From assembly GCF_030732845.1 (NCBI RefSeq), contig NZ_JASHKA010000023.1, forward strand, positions 28,356 to 92,355: a DNA stretch of 64,000 nucleotides, written 5' to 3'. Position 1 is the stretch's first letter. The number at the start of each line of letters is the position of its first letter. Below are positions 42,851 through 52,849 of this stretch, piece by piece. The position numbers were made by a program, and so were the translations under genes. Source of the stretch: Roseibium sp. MMSF_3544. GTDB lineage: Bacteria; Pseudomonadota; Alphaproteobacteria; Rhizobiales; Stappiaceae. The notes under the pieces are model-generated. The model ran no database searches. It had not been told where the DNA came from and saw nothing but the letters and a program-made list of their open reading frames with translations.

Positions 42851-45241
42851 TCACACTTCTGCTTCGACATGCGCGAAGTCAGGATAGATTGAGCGGATCA
42901 GATCGTCGACGCGTTCAATCTCTTCAGGGATCTCTTTCAGTTTCTCCCGCTCTTCCTCAAGGATCGCGAGGAAAATCCGGGCCCTGGCCTGGTTGACCTG
43001 CGGCTGCGCCAAGCTGCCCTCGCCCGCTGCCGACAAGATGATGCTGACCAGCCTGTCGGCGGCGTTGAGCCGGCCCCAGAGATAGTCGTGTTCACGCCAG
43101 CCACGGTTGAAGAACGCTCCGAAAGAGTTCAAGGCCTTGCCCTTGAGTTCAAAACCGTCGGTATAAAGACTGTCTGCGTCTCGCGGACTGATCCGGTCGA
43201 CAAGGATTTCTGTAACCTCGGAAAAGTCATTTCGCTGCAGAACAGGAAAGGTAATCAGGTCGTAGAACCCGAACCCGATATAGGATCGCAAAAGAGACAG
43301 ATGGCGCTCTCTGTCCAGGAGATCCCGCGCCGTTTCGGCAAAAAGCTCATCATGCAAGCGGTCCAGGTCGGCAAGTCCCATCATCCGGGTGAGACTCTTG
43401 AGCAGCGGGTCGACTTGATCTTCCGTTCCAGGCGTTCCCGCCGATATGTCGTTCAAGAATGTTTCCGACGGCCCACGGCTCTTTCCACCGAAAAAGCGTT
43501 CGGTCCAGCGCCAGCCCAGATGATCAATCTGCTCGTAGAGCAATCCTTTCAAGTGATCGAGGGCATTCGCATCGGGCGGCGGCAGTGTCGGGTCCTTGCG
43601 CTCGTGATAAAAGCCGTTGAGCTTGCGGATCGCAAACCGTAAACGCCTGATGCGGTAGTCGACATCCAGCCCGCGCAACAAGGCAACGATGTGCGGGTCC
43701 GTCCGGCCAAGACCATCCTTGCTCTCCGAGGCGAGCCTACTGAAATGCTGGGAATAGAGCGACAACGCGCCTTCTTCCTGGATCTGCGTGTTATCAAGAC
43801 AGCTCAGACGAGCGGTCAAGCTGGCAAGCCGTTCAGCCAGCGCATGCAGCTTCAGGGATTGATAGTTCAAGAATGCGAAACCGGCCTGTTCAAACGCGGC
43901 ATTGGTCGCATCCTTCCGGCATCTGGCAAGAACATCAGCCGTGATTGATCTTCGGGTTGGAAGCAGACTGGAAACCGCCTGCTCCACCACCGGGCCCGTC
44001 GCATCGATCAGTTGCGACAGCCAGCGGCTGCGCCGATTGTTCTGCTCCAGTTCCTTCAGATCGTCACCGATCGGCTCATTTCGCGGAATATGCGCCAGTG
44101 AGGCGAGTATCACCCTGAAGAACCCGGGCAACTCGAGCGGACCTTCCCTCGTCTCAGTAATGTCGACAGGAACCGGGTCGACATAGATGAGCCGCCGGGC
44201 AACTTCGCGGGCTGCGGGCCTGTCCTCAATGACCTCGATCACCGGCGCGAAGGGCTTGTTCATGACAACGCTGCCGTCGACAAAACAACGCTGCGCGGTC
44301 GTGTCCCTCGACAGTCCAAGCCCGCGGGAAAGAAACCTGTCACGACCTGGCCACGGCAGATCGGCCTTCAGAAGAGCGCGCTCCATCTCCGCAACGGTGG
44401 CAGGTGGAAAGGCGCCCGGGAACGATGAAGTAGCACGCGCGGCAAACACGAGATCCGGAATGTTTTCCGCCTCGAACTGGCTTTCGACAAAGCCACGCGT
44501 GCGATGAGAGGCGTGGAAGTTCAAAATGCGCCTGTGATCCCGCTCCTCGACAAAGGAGGGATCGTCCAGGAGGATACGGCGCGTAACGCCGTTGTAATCC
44601 GTGATTGTCACAAACAGGTCCAGCGTCTGACCCCGCGGGATCAGCGTGCGGTCCTCATCGTCGCCGTTTTCCATCTTCTGGCAGGCATCAAGCATCCAGC
44701 CGATGAAGCGTTCGCCGGAAAACGGCGGCGAAAACCAGCGCGCCTGCATGAACTGGCGTAGCTTTTCGCGTGTTTCCACACTTTCGATCTGCTTGTCCAA
44801 GCGTGATGAAATCAGTTGATCCAGGACAGGAGAAATTGACAGTTTCAGATAGCGGGACAAACCGGACTGAGGCCGGGAAAGCCGGGTGACATCGGCATTT
44901 TCGAGCCACATCTCACTATGGCTGTCGAGCGGAAGGTCATGCGCGATCGCTCTTGCCAGCATGATGCCGTTTACGCCGCCGGCGGACGCACCCGCAATCG
45001 CATCAACAACCACGCGAATATTGGCGGAACCCGACAGCAGATCGAGCAGGTCCTGATAGGCACCTTGAACAGGATGCTTGCGAAAGGCATCGCTTTCTTG
45101 CTGCTTCCCGCCGTTTCGATCCAATCGGATGCTCGAGGCACGCACAAGGTTCAAAATCTCACGGCTCACCCCGTGCATATATATGGCGAGCGAAACACCA
45201 CCATATAGGACGAGCGCAAGTCTGAGTTCGATTTCCTTCAT
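42851..45241 (-). CDS. Large patatin-like phospholipase
   Basis: 796 residues. The patatin domain is N-terminal: LVLYGGVSLAIYMHGV (oxyanion loop), nucleophile GASAGGVNGI, and DGSVVMNKPF (catalytic aspartate). The remaining 400 residues are helical and typical of the long patatin-related family; a weak hydrophobic stretch lies near the C-terminus. Predicted lipid acyl hydrolase. The ATG at 45241 gives the family opening; TTG 45277 lacks a binding site. It stands alone, upstream of crcB on the same strand. Some patatins act in defence, but nothing here suggests it. Confidence 0.88.
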   Translation of the reverse strand: MKEIELRLALVLYGGVSLAIYMHGVSREILNLVRASSIRLDRNGGKQQESDAFRKHPVQGAYQDLLDLLSGSANIRVVVDAIAGASAGGVNGIMLARAIAHDLPLDSHSEMWLENADVTRLSRPQSGLSRYLKLSISPVLDQLISSRLDKQIESVETREKLRQFMQARWFSPPFSGERFIGWMLDACQKMENGDDEDRTLIPRGQTLDLFVTITDYNGVTRRILLDDPSFVEERDHRRILNFHASHRTRGFVESQFEAENIPDLVFAARATSSFPGAFPPATVAEMERALLKADLPWPGRDRFLSRGLGLSRDTTAQRCFVDGSVVMNKPFAPVIEVIEDRPAAREVARRLIYVDPVPVDITETREGPLELPGFFRVILASLAHIPRNEPIGDDLKELEQNNRRSRWLSQLIDATGPVVEQAVSSLLPTRRSITADVLARCRKDATNAAFEQAGFAFLNYQSLKLHALAERLASLTARLSCLDNTQIQEEGALSLYSQHFSRLASESKDGLGRTDPHIVALLRGLDVDYRIRRLRFAIRKLNGFYHERKDPTLPPPDANALDHLKGLLYEQIDHLGWRWTERFFGGKSRGPSETFLNDISAGTPGTEDQVDPLLKSLTRMMGLADLDRLHDELFAETARDLLDRERHLSLLRSYIGFGFYDLITFPVLQRNDFSEVTEILVDRISPRDADSLYTDGFELKGKALNSFGAFFNRGWREHDYLWGRLNAADRLVSIILSAAGEGSLAQPQVNQARARIFLAILEEEREKLKEIPEEIERVDDLIRSIYPDFAHVEAEV

Positions 45242-45544
45242 GGAACGCCTGTTGGATTGATCGGACCACTCTAACAAAAAAGAATTGCCATATCCCTTAA
45301 GTGGCTACGAACTGTAATGAACAAAGGCAGGCGCAGGCGCAGCGTGATCATATTCGATCAAACCCGCGCGCGGAAAATGTGTAACGGAAATGTCGTGACG
45401 GTTCGAAGTGCGCAAACCTCAATACATTTTTTAACGCAGTAAGCGCAGGGTTTGGGCTAAAGTGCGCGACAAAGTGATTGCTGATTCTGAGTGTGCAACA
45501 CCCGATCGCCGGAACGCTTCAAGATCACGAACCAACATCGCGAG

Positions 45545-46555
45545 ATGAACAAGACCTTGAAAAAGAGTGCTGGAAAATCCTCGCGGGCGGCAAAGAAGGT
45601 CGCTCCCTCAAACGCATTGCAGGAAGAAAACCGGTCACTCCGGTCCGAGCTGGAAGACCTTCGCCTTCTTTACGAAGCGACAATTGAGCATGGCGAAGCC
45701 GTCGAAGACCAGCTTGCGGAACAATCGGAACGCATGGAAGCTTTGTCCAAGCAATTGGCAAAATACCTTTCGCCTCAGGTTTATCAGTCGATTTTCGAGG
45801 GCCGGCAGGAAGTCAAGATCACGTCGAAGCGCAAGAAACTGACGGTGTTCTTTTCCGATATCGCAGATTTCACCGAGATCGCAGACCGGCTCGAATCCGA
45901 AGATCTTACCGGTATGCTGAACCAGTATCTGACCGAAATGTCGGATATTGCGTTGAAGCACGGAGCCACCATCGACAAGTATGTCGGCGATGCGATCGTG
46001 ATCTTTTTCGGCGACCCGGAAAGCCGTGGCGTGACCGAAGATGCGCTTGCCTGCGTCCGGATGGCGATCGAAATGCAGGACCGCATGACGGAGCTGCAAC
46101 ATGTCTGGCGCGAGGCAGGTATCGCCAAACCGGTGAAGTGCAGAATGGGAATTCATACCGACTTTTGCACTGTCGGCAATTTCGGCAGCAACGACCGTCT
46201 CGACTACACGATCATTGGAAGCGGTGTGAACACAGCTTCGCGGCTGGAAACGTTGGCCAAGCCTGGATCGATCCTGATTTCGTTCGAGACCTATTCGCAG
46301 GTCAAGAACGAGATCAAATGCGCGTCCAACGGCGAAGTGAACGTCAAAGGTATCGCGTACCCGGTGTCGACCTATGAAGTGATCGAACCGATGGTGCCCG
46401 AAGAAAAACCTGACCTTGATGTCAATGTCGACGGGATCACCCGTGACCTGCTAGCCCTTGCGGATGGGTCAGCGAGCGGCATGAGCCCGAAAGAACGCAA
46501 GCACTTGATTACGTCCTTGAAAAGTGCCTTGGAAAGGCTGCATCTGGACGACTGA
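45545..46555 (+). CDS. Class III adenylate cyclase with coiled-coil N-terminus
   Basis: 336 residues. Residues 25-80 predict a coiled coil (ENRSLRSELEDLRLLYEA, EDQLAEQSERMEALSKQL); residues 100-290 are a class III cyclase: FFSDIADFTEIADRLE and KYVGDAIVIFFGDPE (metal aspartates), GSGVNTASRLE, and the substrate-choosing D in LDYTIIG favouring ATP. A C-terminal tail has no known fold. Soluble. Starts at ATG 45545; the upstream site is weak. Makes cAMP as an internal signal; the input is not visible. Confidence 0.9.
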   Translation: MNKTLKKSAGKSSRAAKKVAPSNALQEENRSLRSELEDLRLLYEATIEHGEAVEDQLAEQSERMEALSKQLAKYLSPQVYQSIFEGRQEVKITSKRKKLTVFFSDIADFTEIADRLESEDLTGMLNQYLTEMSDIALKHGATIDKYVGDAIVIFFGDPESRGVTEDALACVRMAIEMQDRMTELQHVWREAGIAKPVKCRMGIHTDFCTVGNFGSNDRLDYTIIGSGVNTASRLETLAKPGSILISFETYSQVKNEIKCASNGEVNVKGIAYPVSTYEVIEPMVPEEKPDLDVNVDGITRDLLALADGSASGMSPKERKHLITSLKSALERLHLDD

Positions 46556-46570
46556 GGTCTTGGACTTCCT

Positions 46571-47881
46571 TTACGGCTGTTCTCTTTCCTTGCGCAGCTT
46601 TGCCCAATAGTCGAGCCGCTTGCGCAGATCCCGCTCAAATCCGCGTTCGGGTGGATCGTAATAGGTCTGACGACCCACTTGCTCCGGAAAGTAATCCTGC
46701 CCTGAAAACCCGTCAGGCGCATCGTGATCGTATTTGTAGCCCGCCCCATACCCTTCCTGTTTCATCAACCGGGTCGGTGCGTTCAGGATATGCTTGGGGG
46801 GTAGCAGTGACCCGCTGGTCTTGGCGTCTCGCATTGCCGCCTTGTAAGCGACATAAGCGCCGTTGGATTTAGGCGCAGTGGCGAGATAGATCACGGTCTG
46901 CGCAAGCGCGAGCTCCCCTTCCGGAGACCCCAGCATCTGAAAAGCGTCGCGGGCGGCATTCGCCTGCACGAGGGCATTGGGATCGGCGAGCCCGATATCT
47001 TCCACCGCCATGCGGATGAGGCGCCGGGCGAGATACATCGGATCCTCGCCGCCATCCAGCATCCGGCAAAACCAGTAGAGGGACGCATCCGGGTCAGATC
47101 CACGAACCGATTTGTGCAGGGCAGAGATCAGATTGTAGTGGCCGTCCGCACTCTTGTCGTAAATCGGTGCACGCCGCTGCACGATCTCTTGAAGCCTTTC
47201 CGCATCAAAGACCTCATCTTCCGCGGCAGCGCGCCAGACATCCTCCGCGAGCGTCAGGGCCGACCGGCCGTCTCCATCCGCCATCCGGATCAGAACCTGC
47301 CTGGCTTCCGGATCGAGTGGCAGTTTTTTGTCTTCCGTTTCCTCAGCGCGGCTCAGCAATTGCTCGATCGCGTCCAGAGACAACGCATGAAACGTCATCA
47401 CATGCGCACGCGAAAGCAGCGCTGCATTTAGTTCAAACGAGGGGTTTTCAGTCGTCGCACCGACAAGCGTGATCGTGCCGTCTTCCATGACGGGAAGAAA
47501 ACTGTCCTGCTGGGCCCGATTGAAGCGATGGATCTCGTCGACAAACAGCAGTGTTGCGCGGCCGCTCATTCGCCGCGCTCTCGCAGCGTCAAAAACTTTC
47601 TTCAGGTCCGAGACACCCGAGAAGATTGCCGAGATCTGTTCGAACGCAAGATCCGTTTCGTTCGCAAGCAACCGCGCAATCGTTGTCTTGCCAGTGCCGG
47701 GCGGACCCCAGAAGATAAGCGATCCCAGCGTCCGGGTCTTCAACATGCGAGAGAGCGTTCCGTCAGGACCAAGCAGATGATCCTGACCGACAACATCAGG
47801 GAGCGTCGACGGACGCAGACGGTCGGCGAGCGGCCGAGGACCACTTTGGGTCAGACCCGAAGCTTCGAACAGATCGCTCAC
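46571..47881 (-). CDS. rarA: Replication-associated recombination protein RarA
   Basis: 436 residues of the MgsA/RarA (WRNIP1-like) AAA+ clamp-loader-like family: LADRLRPSTLPDVVGQDHLL, Walker A GPPGTGKTT, Walker B LLFVDEIHR, and a C-terminal tetramerisation part with YLARRLIRMAVEDIGLADP. Acts at stalled replication forks. Ten bases after the degP-like gene on the same strand, so likely cotranscribed. Confidence 0.95.
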   Translation of the reverse strand: MSDLFEASGLTQSGPRPLADRLRPSTLPDVVGQDHLLGPDGTLSRMLKTRTLGSLIFWGPPGTGKTTIARLLANETDLAFEQISAIFSGVSDLKKVFDAARARRMSGRATLLFVDEIHRFNRAQQDSFLPVMEDGTITLVGATTENPSFELNAALLSRAHVMTFHALSLDAIEQLLSRAEETEDKKLPLDPEARQVLIRMADGDGRSALTLAEDVWRAAAEDEVFDAERLQEIVQRRAPIYDKSADGHYNLISALHKSVRGSDPDASLYWFCRMLDGGEDPMYLARRLIRMAVEDIGLADPNALVQANAARDAFQMLGSPEGELALAQTVIYLATAPKSNGAYVAYKAAMRDAKTSGSLLPPKHILNAPTRLMKQEGYGAGYKYDHDAPDGFSGQDYFPEQVGRQTYYDPPERGFERDLRKRLDYWAKLRKEREQP

Positions 47882-47891
47882 CGTAAGAGCC

Positions 47892-49349
47892 CTATCTCAG
47901 CTCAAGTTTCGTAACCTTGCCGTCACGTTCGATCTCAATCCGCCAGACACGAGGCGGCGTTTTCGTGATCGTTTCCAGCATGCGCGTTGTCTCCACATCC
48001 TGTTCGTTTACGCCTCGGATGATATCGCCGGGCCGCAACCCGACCCGGTTCGCGGTGCTCCCCCTGGTTACCGCTGAAATGACGACGCCCTCAAACAGAC
48101 CATCCATGCCAAGTTCATGGGAGACTGCCGGCGACAGGTTCATCACGGTCGACCCTTCAAAGGGAGAAAACTCGAGAAGTTCACGGGTGTCTCGCGGCAC
48201 TGTCTCGGGCGCAGGTTTGAGGGAAACCGACAGGGAGATTTCCTGCCCGCCCCGAACGACCTGAAACTCGGACGTTTCCCCGATCATCTTCGTGGCGAAC
48301 CGGTAGCCGAACGAATTTGGATCGACAACCTCTTTGCCCTCAATAGACACGACAAGGTCGCTGACCTTCAGGCCAGCTTCATGTGCAGGCGACCCATCAA
48401 AGACGGCCGTGACAAGAACGCCTTGCGGCCGGTCCAGAGATAGTGCTTCGGCAATTTCCGCATTGACGAGCTGGACGGTGGCACCCAGCCACGGACGCCT
48501 CACCTTGCCGCCTTCGTCCGCTGCCTGAGCAACAAAGCGGGCCATATGGGCCGGAATGGCAAAGCCGATGCCGTTCGATCCACCGGAACGGGAAAAGATC
48601 GCAGTATTGATGCCAACGAGCCTGCCGGTCATATCGACGAGCGCGCCACCGGAATTACCTGGATTGATCGCGGCATCTGTTTGAATGAAGAACTGAAAAT
48701 CTGTCACGCCCACCTGTGTCCGCGCCAGGGCGGAAACAATCCCTTGCGTTACGGTTTGCCCGACGCCAAAGGGATTGCCGATGGCAAGAACAATGTCACC
48801 GACCTCAAGACTGTCCGAGCCGGCGAAACTGACATGTTCAAAATCCCCCTCGCCCCGAATCTTAAGCACGGCAAGATCTGTGCGCTCATCCATGAGCACA
48901 ATGTCGGCATCAAACTCCCGCCGGTCGCTCAACGCGACGCGGACAGCGTCCGCACCTTTGATCACGTGGTGGTTGGTGATCACCGTGCCATCGGCTGAGA
49001 TGATGACGCCAGAGCCAAGAGAAGACTCAACCCGTTCCCGGGGCTGGCTGAACCCGCCCCCCGGTTGTCCGAAGAAACGGCGAAAGAACGGATCTTCGAA
49101 GAAAGGCGAAACGCGCTGACGCTGGACCACCTTTCGACTGGCATAGACATTGACAACAGCCGGCGCGACCTCCTTCACGATCGGTGCGAAGGATAGCTTG
49201 ATCTGCGCTTCGTTCTGCGGGACCAGCCGCAGATCCGCAGGCGACGGGTCAACAGACTGGGCATAGGTCGCAGTTGCCAGGAGACCGGTCAGAGCCGCAA
49301 GCAACATGCGGCACAAAGGGCGGAAACGGTTTGAATTTGCAAGGCGCAT
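47892..49349 (-). CDS. Periplasmic serine protease, DegP/DegQ (Do) family
   Basis: 485 residues. Signal peptide (to about 35, AQSVD), trypsin-like domain with histidine in TNHHVIKGAD, aspartate in ERTDLAVLKI and serine in GNSGGALV, then two PDZ domains (about 275-360 and 390-480). A protein quality protease and chaperone in the periplasm. ATG 49349 has GAGGG at a good distance; TTG 49364 is less likely. Precedes rarA by ten bases. Confidence 0.93.
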   Translation of the reverse strand: MRLANSNRFRPLCRMLLAALTGLLATATYAQSVDPSPADLRLVPQNEAQIKLSFAPIVKEVAPAVVNVYASRKVVQRQRVSPFFEDPFFRRFFGQPGGGFSQPRERVESSLGSGVIISADGTVITNHHVIKGADAVRVALSDRREFDADIVLMDERTDLAVLKIRGEGDFEHVSFAGSDSLEVGDIVLAIGNPFGVGQTVTQGIVSALARTQVGVTDFQFFIQTDAAINPGNSGGALVDMTGRLVGINTAIFSRSGGSNGIGFAIPAHMARFVAQAADEGGKVRRPWLGATVQLVNAEIAEALSLDRPQGVLVTAVFDGSPAHEAGLKVSDLVVSIEGKEVVDPNSFGYRFATKMIGETSEFQVVRGGQEISLSVSLKPAPETVPRDTRELLEFSPFEGSTVMNLSPAVSHELGMDGLFEGVVISAVTRGSTANRVGLRPGDIIRGVNEQDVETTRMLETITKTPPRVWRIEIERDGKVTKLELR

Positions 49350-49559
49350 TGCCGGGGCCCTCAATCTCGAATCGTCTTTTCACTCGGCGATACATGGCAG
49401 ATAGGGTGGAATGGAGGCAAACGCAAAAACAATAAGCCACCGAAAGGTCCCAGTGGTTCACATTATTGTTTGAATATGGCAGCTCAGCACCACTTCAATT
49501 GCCGAACCGTCAGATAAATCGGCAGTTCGTCGACGCCCGTTGAAACCTGCAATTGCCCG

Positions 49560-49590
49560 AAAAAAAAGGCGGACCAAAGGCCCGCCTTTT
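49560..49590 (-). terminator. Terminator of the ribosomal protein operon
   Basis: On the minus strand AAGGCGG pairs with CCGCCTT around GCCTTTGGT, followed by eight T. It lies about 35 bases after the rplQ stop and closes the operon. Confidence 0.8.
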
Positions 49591-49624
49591 GAAAGTAAAG
49601 CACTTGCTGTCCGAACAGATCGGA

Positions 49625-50050
49625 TCAGGCTGCGGTTTCAGCAGCTTCTTCTGCTTCAGCGCGCGCGCGATCATCGGCACCACGTGCATCCGGGTCCCGG
49701 TCGACCAGCTCGATGACTGCCATCGGAGCGTTGTCGCCATAGCGGAAACCGGCCTTGAGCACGCGGGAATAACCGCCGCTACGGTCCTTGTAGCGCTCAC
49801 CGAGCGTGTCAAACAGCTTGGCTACCATGGCCGTGTCGCGAATCTGCGAGATTGCCTGGCGGCGTGCATGGAGATCACCGCGCTTGCCTAGAGTGATGAG
49901 CTTGTCGATGATCGGCTTCATTTCTTTAGCCTTCGGCAGTGTCGTGACGATCTGTTCGTGCTTGATCAGCGACGCTGCCATGTTCGCGAACATAGCCTTG
50001 CGGTGGCTAGAGGTCCGGTTGAGCTTGCGGCCGGATTTACCGTGGCGCAT
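49625..50050 (-). CDS. rplQ: Ribosomal protein L17
   Basis: 141 residues, a large-subunit protein near the peptide exit. Opens MRHGKSGRKLNRTSSHR, the family signature, with a glutamate-alanine-rich tail. Last gene of the operon, 82 bases after rpoA and followed by a strong terminator. Confidence 0.97.
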   Translation of the reverse strand: MRHGKSGRKLNRTSSHRKAMFANMAASLIKHEQIVTTLPKAKEMKPIIDKLITLGKRGDLHARRQAISQIRDTAMVAKLFDTLGERYKDRSGGYSRVLKAGFRYGDNAPMAVIELVDRDPDARGADDRARAEAEEAAETAA

Positions 50051-50132
50051 GGCCCTCTCCTTTTTCTTTCAGGCAGTCTGCTCTTTCTGCAAAGCACTTG
50101 CCCGGTTGATCCTTCAGGGACGCGTGCGTCCC

Positions 50133-51155
50133 TTAATACTGATGGTCTTCGTAGCGCTTCGCGAGATCGTCGATGTTCTCAGGCGGCCAGTTGGCGACTT
50201 CCATGCCGAGATGGAGACCCATCTGGGCGAGAACTTCCTTGATCTCGTTGAGCGACTTGCGGCCGAAATTCGGTGTCCGCAGCATTTCCGCTTCGGTCTT
50301 CTGAATGAGATCGCCAATATACACGATATTGTCGTTCTTCAGGCAGTTCGCAGACCGGACAGACAGTTCCAGCTCGTCGACTTTCTTGAGAAGCGCCGGG
50401 TTGAACGCAAGTTCCGGGACAGTGTCCTCGGCGACTTCGCGTTGCGGCTCTTCGAAGTTGACGAAGATGGAGAGCTGATCCTGCAGAATGCGTGCAGCAA
50501 ATGCCACGGCATCATCCGGCTTGACGGAACCATCGGTTTCGACAGTCAGGGTCAGCTTATCGTAATCAAGAACCTGGCCTTCACGGGTGTTTTCCACCTT
50601 GTAGGAGACCTTCTTGACCGGAGAGTAGAGGCTGTCGACCGGAATGAGGCCGATCGGCGCATCTTCCGGACGGTTGCGGTCGGAGGAATGATATCCCTTG
50701 CCGGTGTTGACGGTGAATTCCATGCGGATCTCGGCACCCTCGTCGAGTGTGCAAAGCACGAGTTCCGGATTGAGAACTTCCACGTCGCCGACAGTCTGGA
50801 TGTCACCGGCCGTCACCACACCCGGGCCCTGCTTGCGCACAACCATGCGCTTGGGACCCTCGCCTTCCATGCGGATGGCGATTTCCTTGATGTTGAGAAC
50901 AATGTCGGTAACGTCTTCGCGCACGCCCGGGATCGACGAGAACTCATGCAGGACACCGTCGATCTGAACCGCGGTCACCGCTGCCCCTTGCAGGGAAGAC
51001 AGCAGGATACGGCGCAGCGCGTTGCCCAGTGTCAGGCCATAACCGCGCTCGAGAGGTTCGGCAACAACAGTTGCCAGAAAGCGGGGATCATGACCCGGCT
51101 TGATCTCGAGTTTGGTCGGCTTGATCAGTTCTTGCCAGTTTTTTTGAATGGTCAC
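50133..51155 (-). CDS. rpoA: RNA polymerase alpha subunit
   Basis: 340 residues. The N-terminal dimerisation domain (GYGLTLGNALRRILLSSLQGAA) starts polymerase assembly; the C-terminal domain (about 260-330, LELSVRSANCLKNDNIVYIG, LNEIKEVLAQMGLHLGM) contacts UP elements and activators. Both are complete. Its place between rpsK and rplQ is normal. Confidence 0.97.
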   Translation of the reverse strand: MTIQKNWQELIKPTKLEIKPGHDPRFLATVVAEPLERGYGLTLGNALRRILLSSLQGAAVTAVQIDGVLHEFSSIPGVREDVTDIVLNIKEIAIRMEGEGPKRMVVRKQGPGVVTAGDIQTVGDVEVLNPELVLCTLDEGAEIRMEFTVNTGKGYHSSDRNRPEDAPIGLIPVDSLYSPVKKVSYKVENTREGQVLDYDKLTLTVETDGSVKPDDAVAFAARILQDQLSIFVNFEEPQREVAEDTVPELAFNPALLKKVDELELSVRSANCLKNDNIVYIGDLIQKTEAEMLRTPNFGRKSLNEIKEVLAQMGLHLGMEVANWPPENIDDLAKRYEDHQY

Positions 51156-51243
51156 GTTTTCGTCCCTTCGGCTATCCCGCCCGGTGCTTCAGACCGGGCC
51201 ATTCTTTGCCATTGGAGAAACAGGTAACTAAAGCTGGAAAGCC

Positions 51244-51633
51244 TTAGACGCGGCGGCGCTTGCGCGGACGGCAGCCATTGTGCGGAATCGGCGTCACGTC
51301 GCGGATGGACGTGATCAGGAAACCGGCAGCCTGCAGAGCGCGCAATGCGGATTCACGACCTGAACCCGGCCCGCGAACTTCAACTTCCAGAGTGCGCATG
51401 CCGTGCTCGGCAGCTTTCTTCGCCGCGTCTTCAGCAGCGACCTGGGCAGCATAAGGAGTCGACTTACGCGAACCCTTAAAGCCGAGCGCACCGGCGGACG
51501 ACCAGGAAATCGCGTTGCCCTGTGCGTCCGTAATCGTGATCATGGTGTTGTTGAACGTAGAGTTCACATGTGCGACGCCAGAAGAGATATTCTTGCGCTC
51601 GCGGCGACGCACGCGCGTCGTGTCTTTAGCCAT
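51244..51633 (-). CDS. rpsK: Ribosomal protein S11
   Basis: 129 residues, platform of the small subunit. Signatures: VHVNSTFNNTMITITD-like opening (HVNSTFNNTMITITDA) and the C-terminal DVTPIPHNGCRPRKRRRV-type end. Between rpsM and rpoA. Confidence 0.97.
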   Translation of the reverse strand: MAKDTTRVRRRERKNISSGVAHVNSTFNNTMITITDAQGNAISWSSAGALGFKGSRKSTPYAAQVAAEDAAKKAAEHGMRTLEVEVRGPGSGRESALRALQAAGFLITSIRDVTPIPHNGCRPRKRRRV

Positions 51634-51704
51634 TCGTTTGTCCTTGTTTTGATCTCGTCACTGCCGTAATGCCGGCAGCTCCACCACCAATCGCTGTCTG
51701 ATGA

Positions 51705-52073
51705 TTATTTCTTCTTACCGGCGATCGGTTTTGCCGGACCCTTGCGGGTACGTGCGTTCGTGTGCGTCCGCTGGCCACGGACCGGAAGGCCGCGACGATG
51801 ACGCAGGCCGCGGTAACAGCCGAGGTCCATGAGACGCTTGATGTTCATGGCGGTGTCACGGCGAAGGTCGCCTTCAACCATGTAGTCACGGTCAATCGTT
51901 TCGCGGATCGACAGGACTTCGGAGTCAGAAAGCTCGTTCACGCGGCGAGAAGCATCGATGTTGTTCTTCTCGATGATTTCCTGCGCGAATTTCGCACCGA
52001 TGCCATGAATGTACTGAAGCGCAATAACGACGCGCTTGTTCGTAGGAATGTTAACGCCAGCAATACGTGCCAC
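51705..52073 (-). CDS. rpsM: Ribosomal protein S13
   Basis: 122 residues from GTG 52073, the usual S13 length and start (VARIAGVNIPTNKRV). An ATG at 52085 would add four residues, but its ATGGAG serves as the ribosome binding site for the GTG. Basic tail contains the GPAKPIAGKKK end. Head of the small subunit. A 179-base gap separates it from adk. Confidence 0.95.
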   Translation of the reverse strand: MARIAGVNIPTNKRVVIALQYIHGIGAKFAQEIIEKNNIDASRRVNELSDSEVLSIRETIDRDYMVEGDLRRDTAMNIKRLMDLGCYRGLRHRRGLPVRGQRTHTNARTRKGPAKPIAGKKK

Positions 52074-52252
52074 GTTTGTCTCCATGTTTGTGCGCCAGCC
52101 CGTTCGGCTTGCCGCAGTGGGTAAAGCCCGCGTCCGGTGGAGTCCGGCCCTTGCGGGGTACGAAATGCCAGGATGCTCCCGGCACAGAGAATGCCGGTCC
52201 CACTGACATGGAACCGGCTAAACTGTCTGGTAGAGCGCGTCGTGTAGCGCCC
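52074..52252 (-). promoter_or_regulatory. Gap between adk and rpsM, possible leader
   Basis: 179 bases, the largest gap inside the operon. It contains the hairpin CCGGCA/TGCCGG at 52179-52197. It could hold an internal promoter or a feedback site for the rpsM-rpsK-rpoA-rplQ part; in other bacteria a leader at this place binds a ribosomal protein, but no specific motif is seen. Confidence 0.3.
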
Positions 52253-52849
52253 TTAAACCTTTTCGTCAAGTCCCTGAAGGACGGTTTCTATAGAAGCCGA
52301 AACTTCATCAATCGCCTGCATTCCGTCAATCACGGAAAGAAGGCCTGTCTTCTCGTAATAAGGCACGACAACAGCTGTATCGCGGTTGTAAGCCTCAAGG
52401 CGCTGCTTGAAGACTTCAGGGTCGTCGTCCTTGCGCACCGGCTGACCCGCAGCCTTGGCCTCTTCGGCCCGCTTGACAATACGATCGACCAGTTTCGTGT
52501 GATCGACACGCAGTTCAAGTACACCGTTCAGCTTGAGGCCGTTTTCCTCCAGCATCTGGTCAAGGGCTTCCGCCTGCGGAAGGGTTCTCGGGAATCCGTC
52601 AAGGATGAATCCGTTCTCGGCATCGTCTTCGGAAATGCGGTCGCGAATGATGCCTACAACGATTTCATCAGACACCAATCCACCGGCGTCCATAACTTCC
52701 TTGGCCTTTAGGCCGACCGGCGTCTGAGCCGCGACGGCGGCGCGAAGCATATCTCCGGTGGACAGCTGCGGGATGCTGTACTTTTCAACGAGGCGCGTAG
52801 CCTGCGTTCCCTTACCCGCCCCCGGCGGTCCAACCAGAATGAGCCTCAT
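52253..52849 (-). CDS. adk: Adenylate kinase (short form)
   Basis: 198 residues: GPPGAGKGTQ (P-loop), DGFPRTLPQAEALD, and R in RAEEAKAAGQPVRKDD. The usual zinc/LID insert of long forms is absent, as in other alphaproteobacteria. Balances adenine nucleotides. Overlaps the secY stop by four bases (ATGA). Confidence 0.96.
   Translation of the reverse strand: MRLILVGPPGAGKGTQATRLVEKYSIPQLSTGDMLRAAVAAQTPVGLKAKEVMDAGGLVSDEIVVGIIRDRISEDDAENGFILDGFPRTLPQAEALDQMLEENGLKLNGVLELRVDHTKLVDRIVKRAEEAKAAGQPVRKDDDPEVFKQRLEAYNRDTAVVVPYYEKTGLLSVIDGMQAIDEVSASIETVLQGLDEKV

Noticed and set aside
42851..45241. Patatin-like protein as a CBASS effector
   Set aside because: No cyclic-nucleotide synthase of the CD-NTase type or its accessory genes adjoins it; the nearby class III cyclase is a different family and is transcribed away.
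49806..51227. Long open frame opposite rplQ and rpoA
   Set aside because: Antisense shadow of two conserved genes; its composition is that of reversed ribosomal and polymerase codons.
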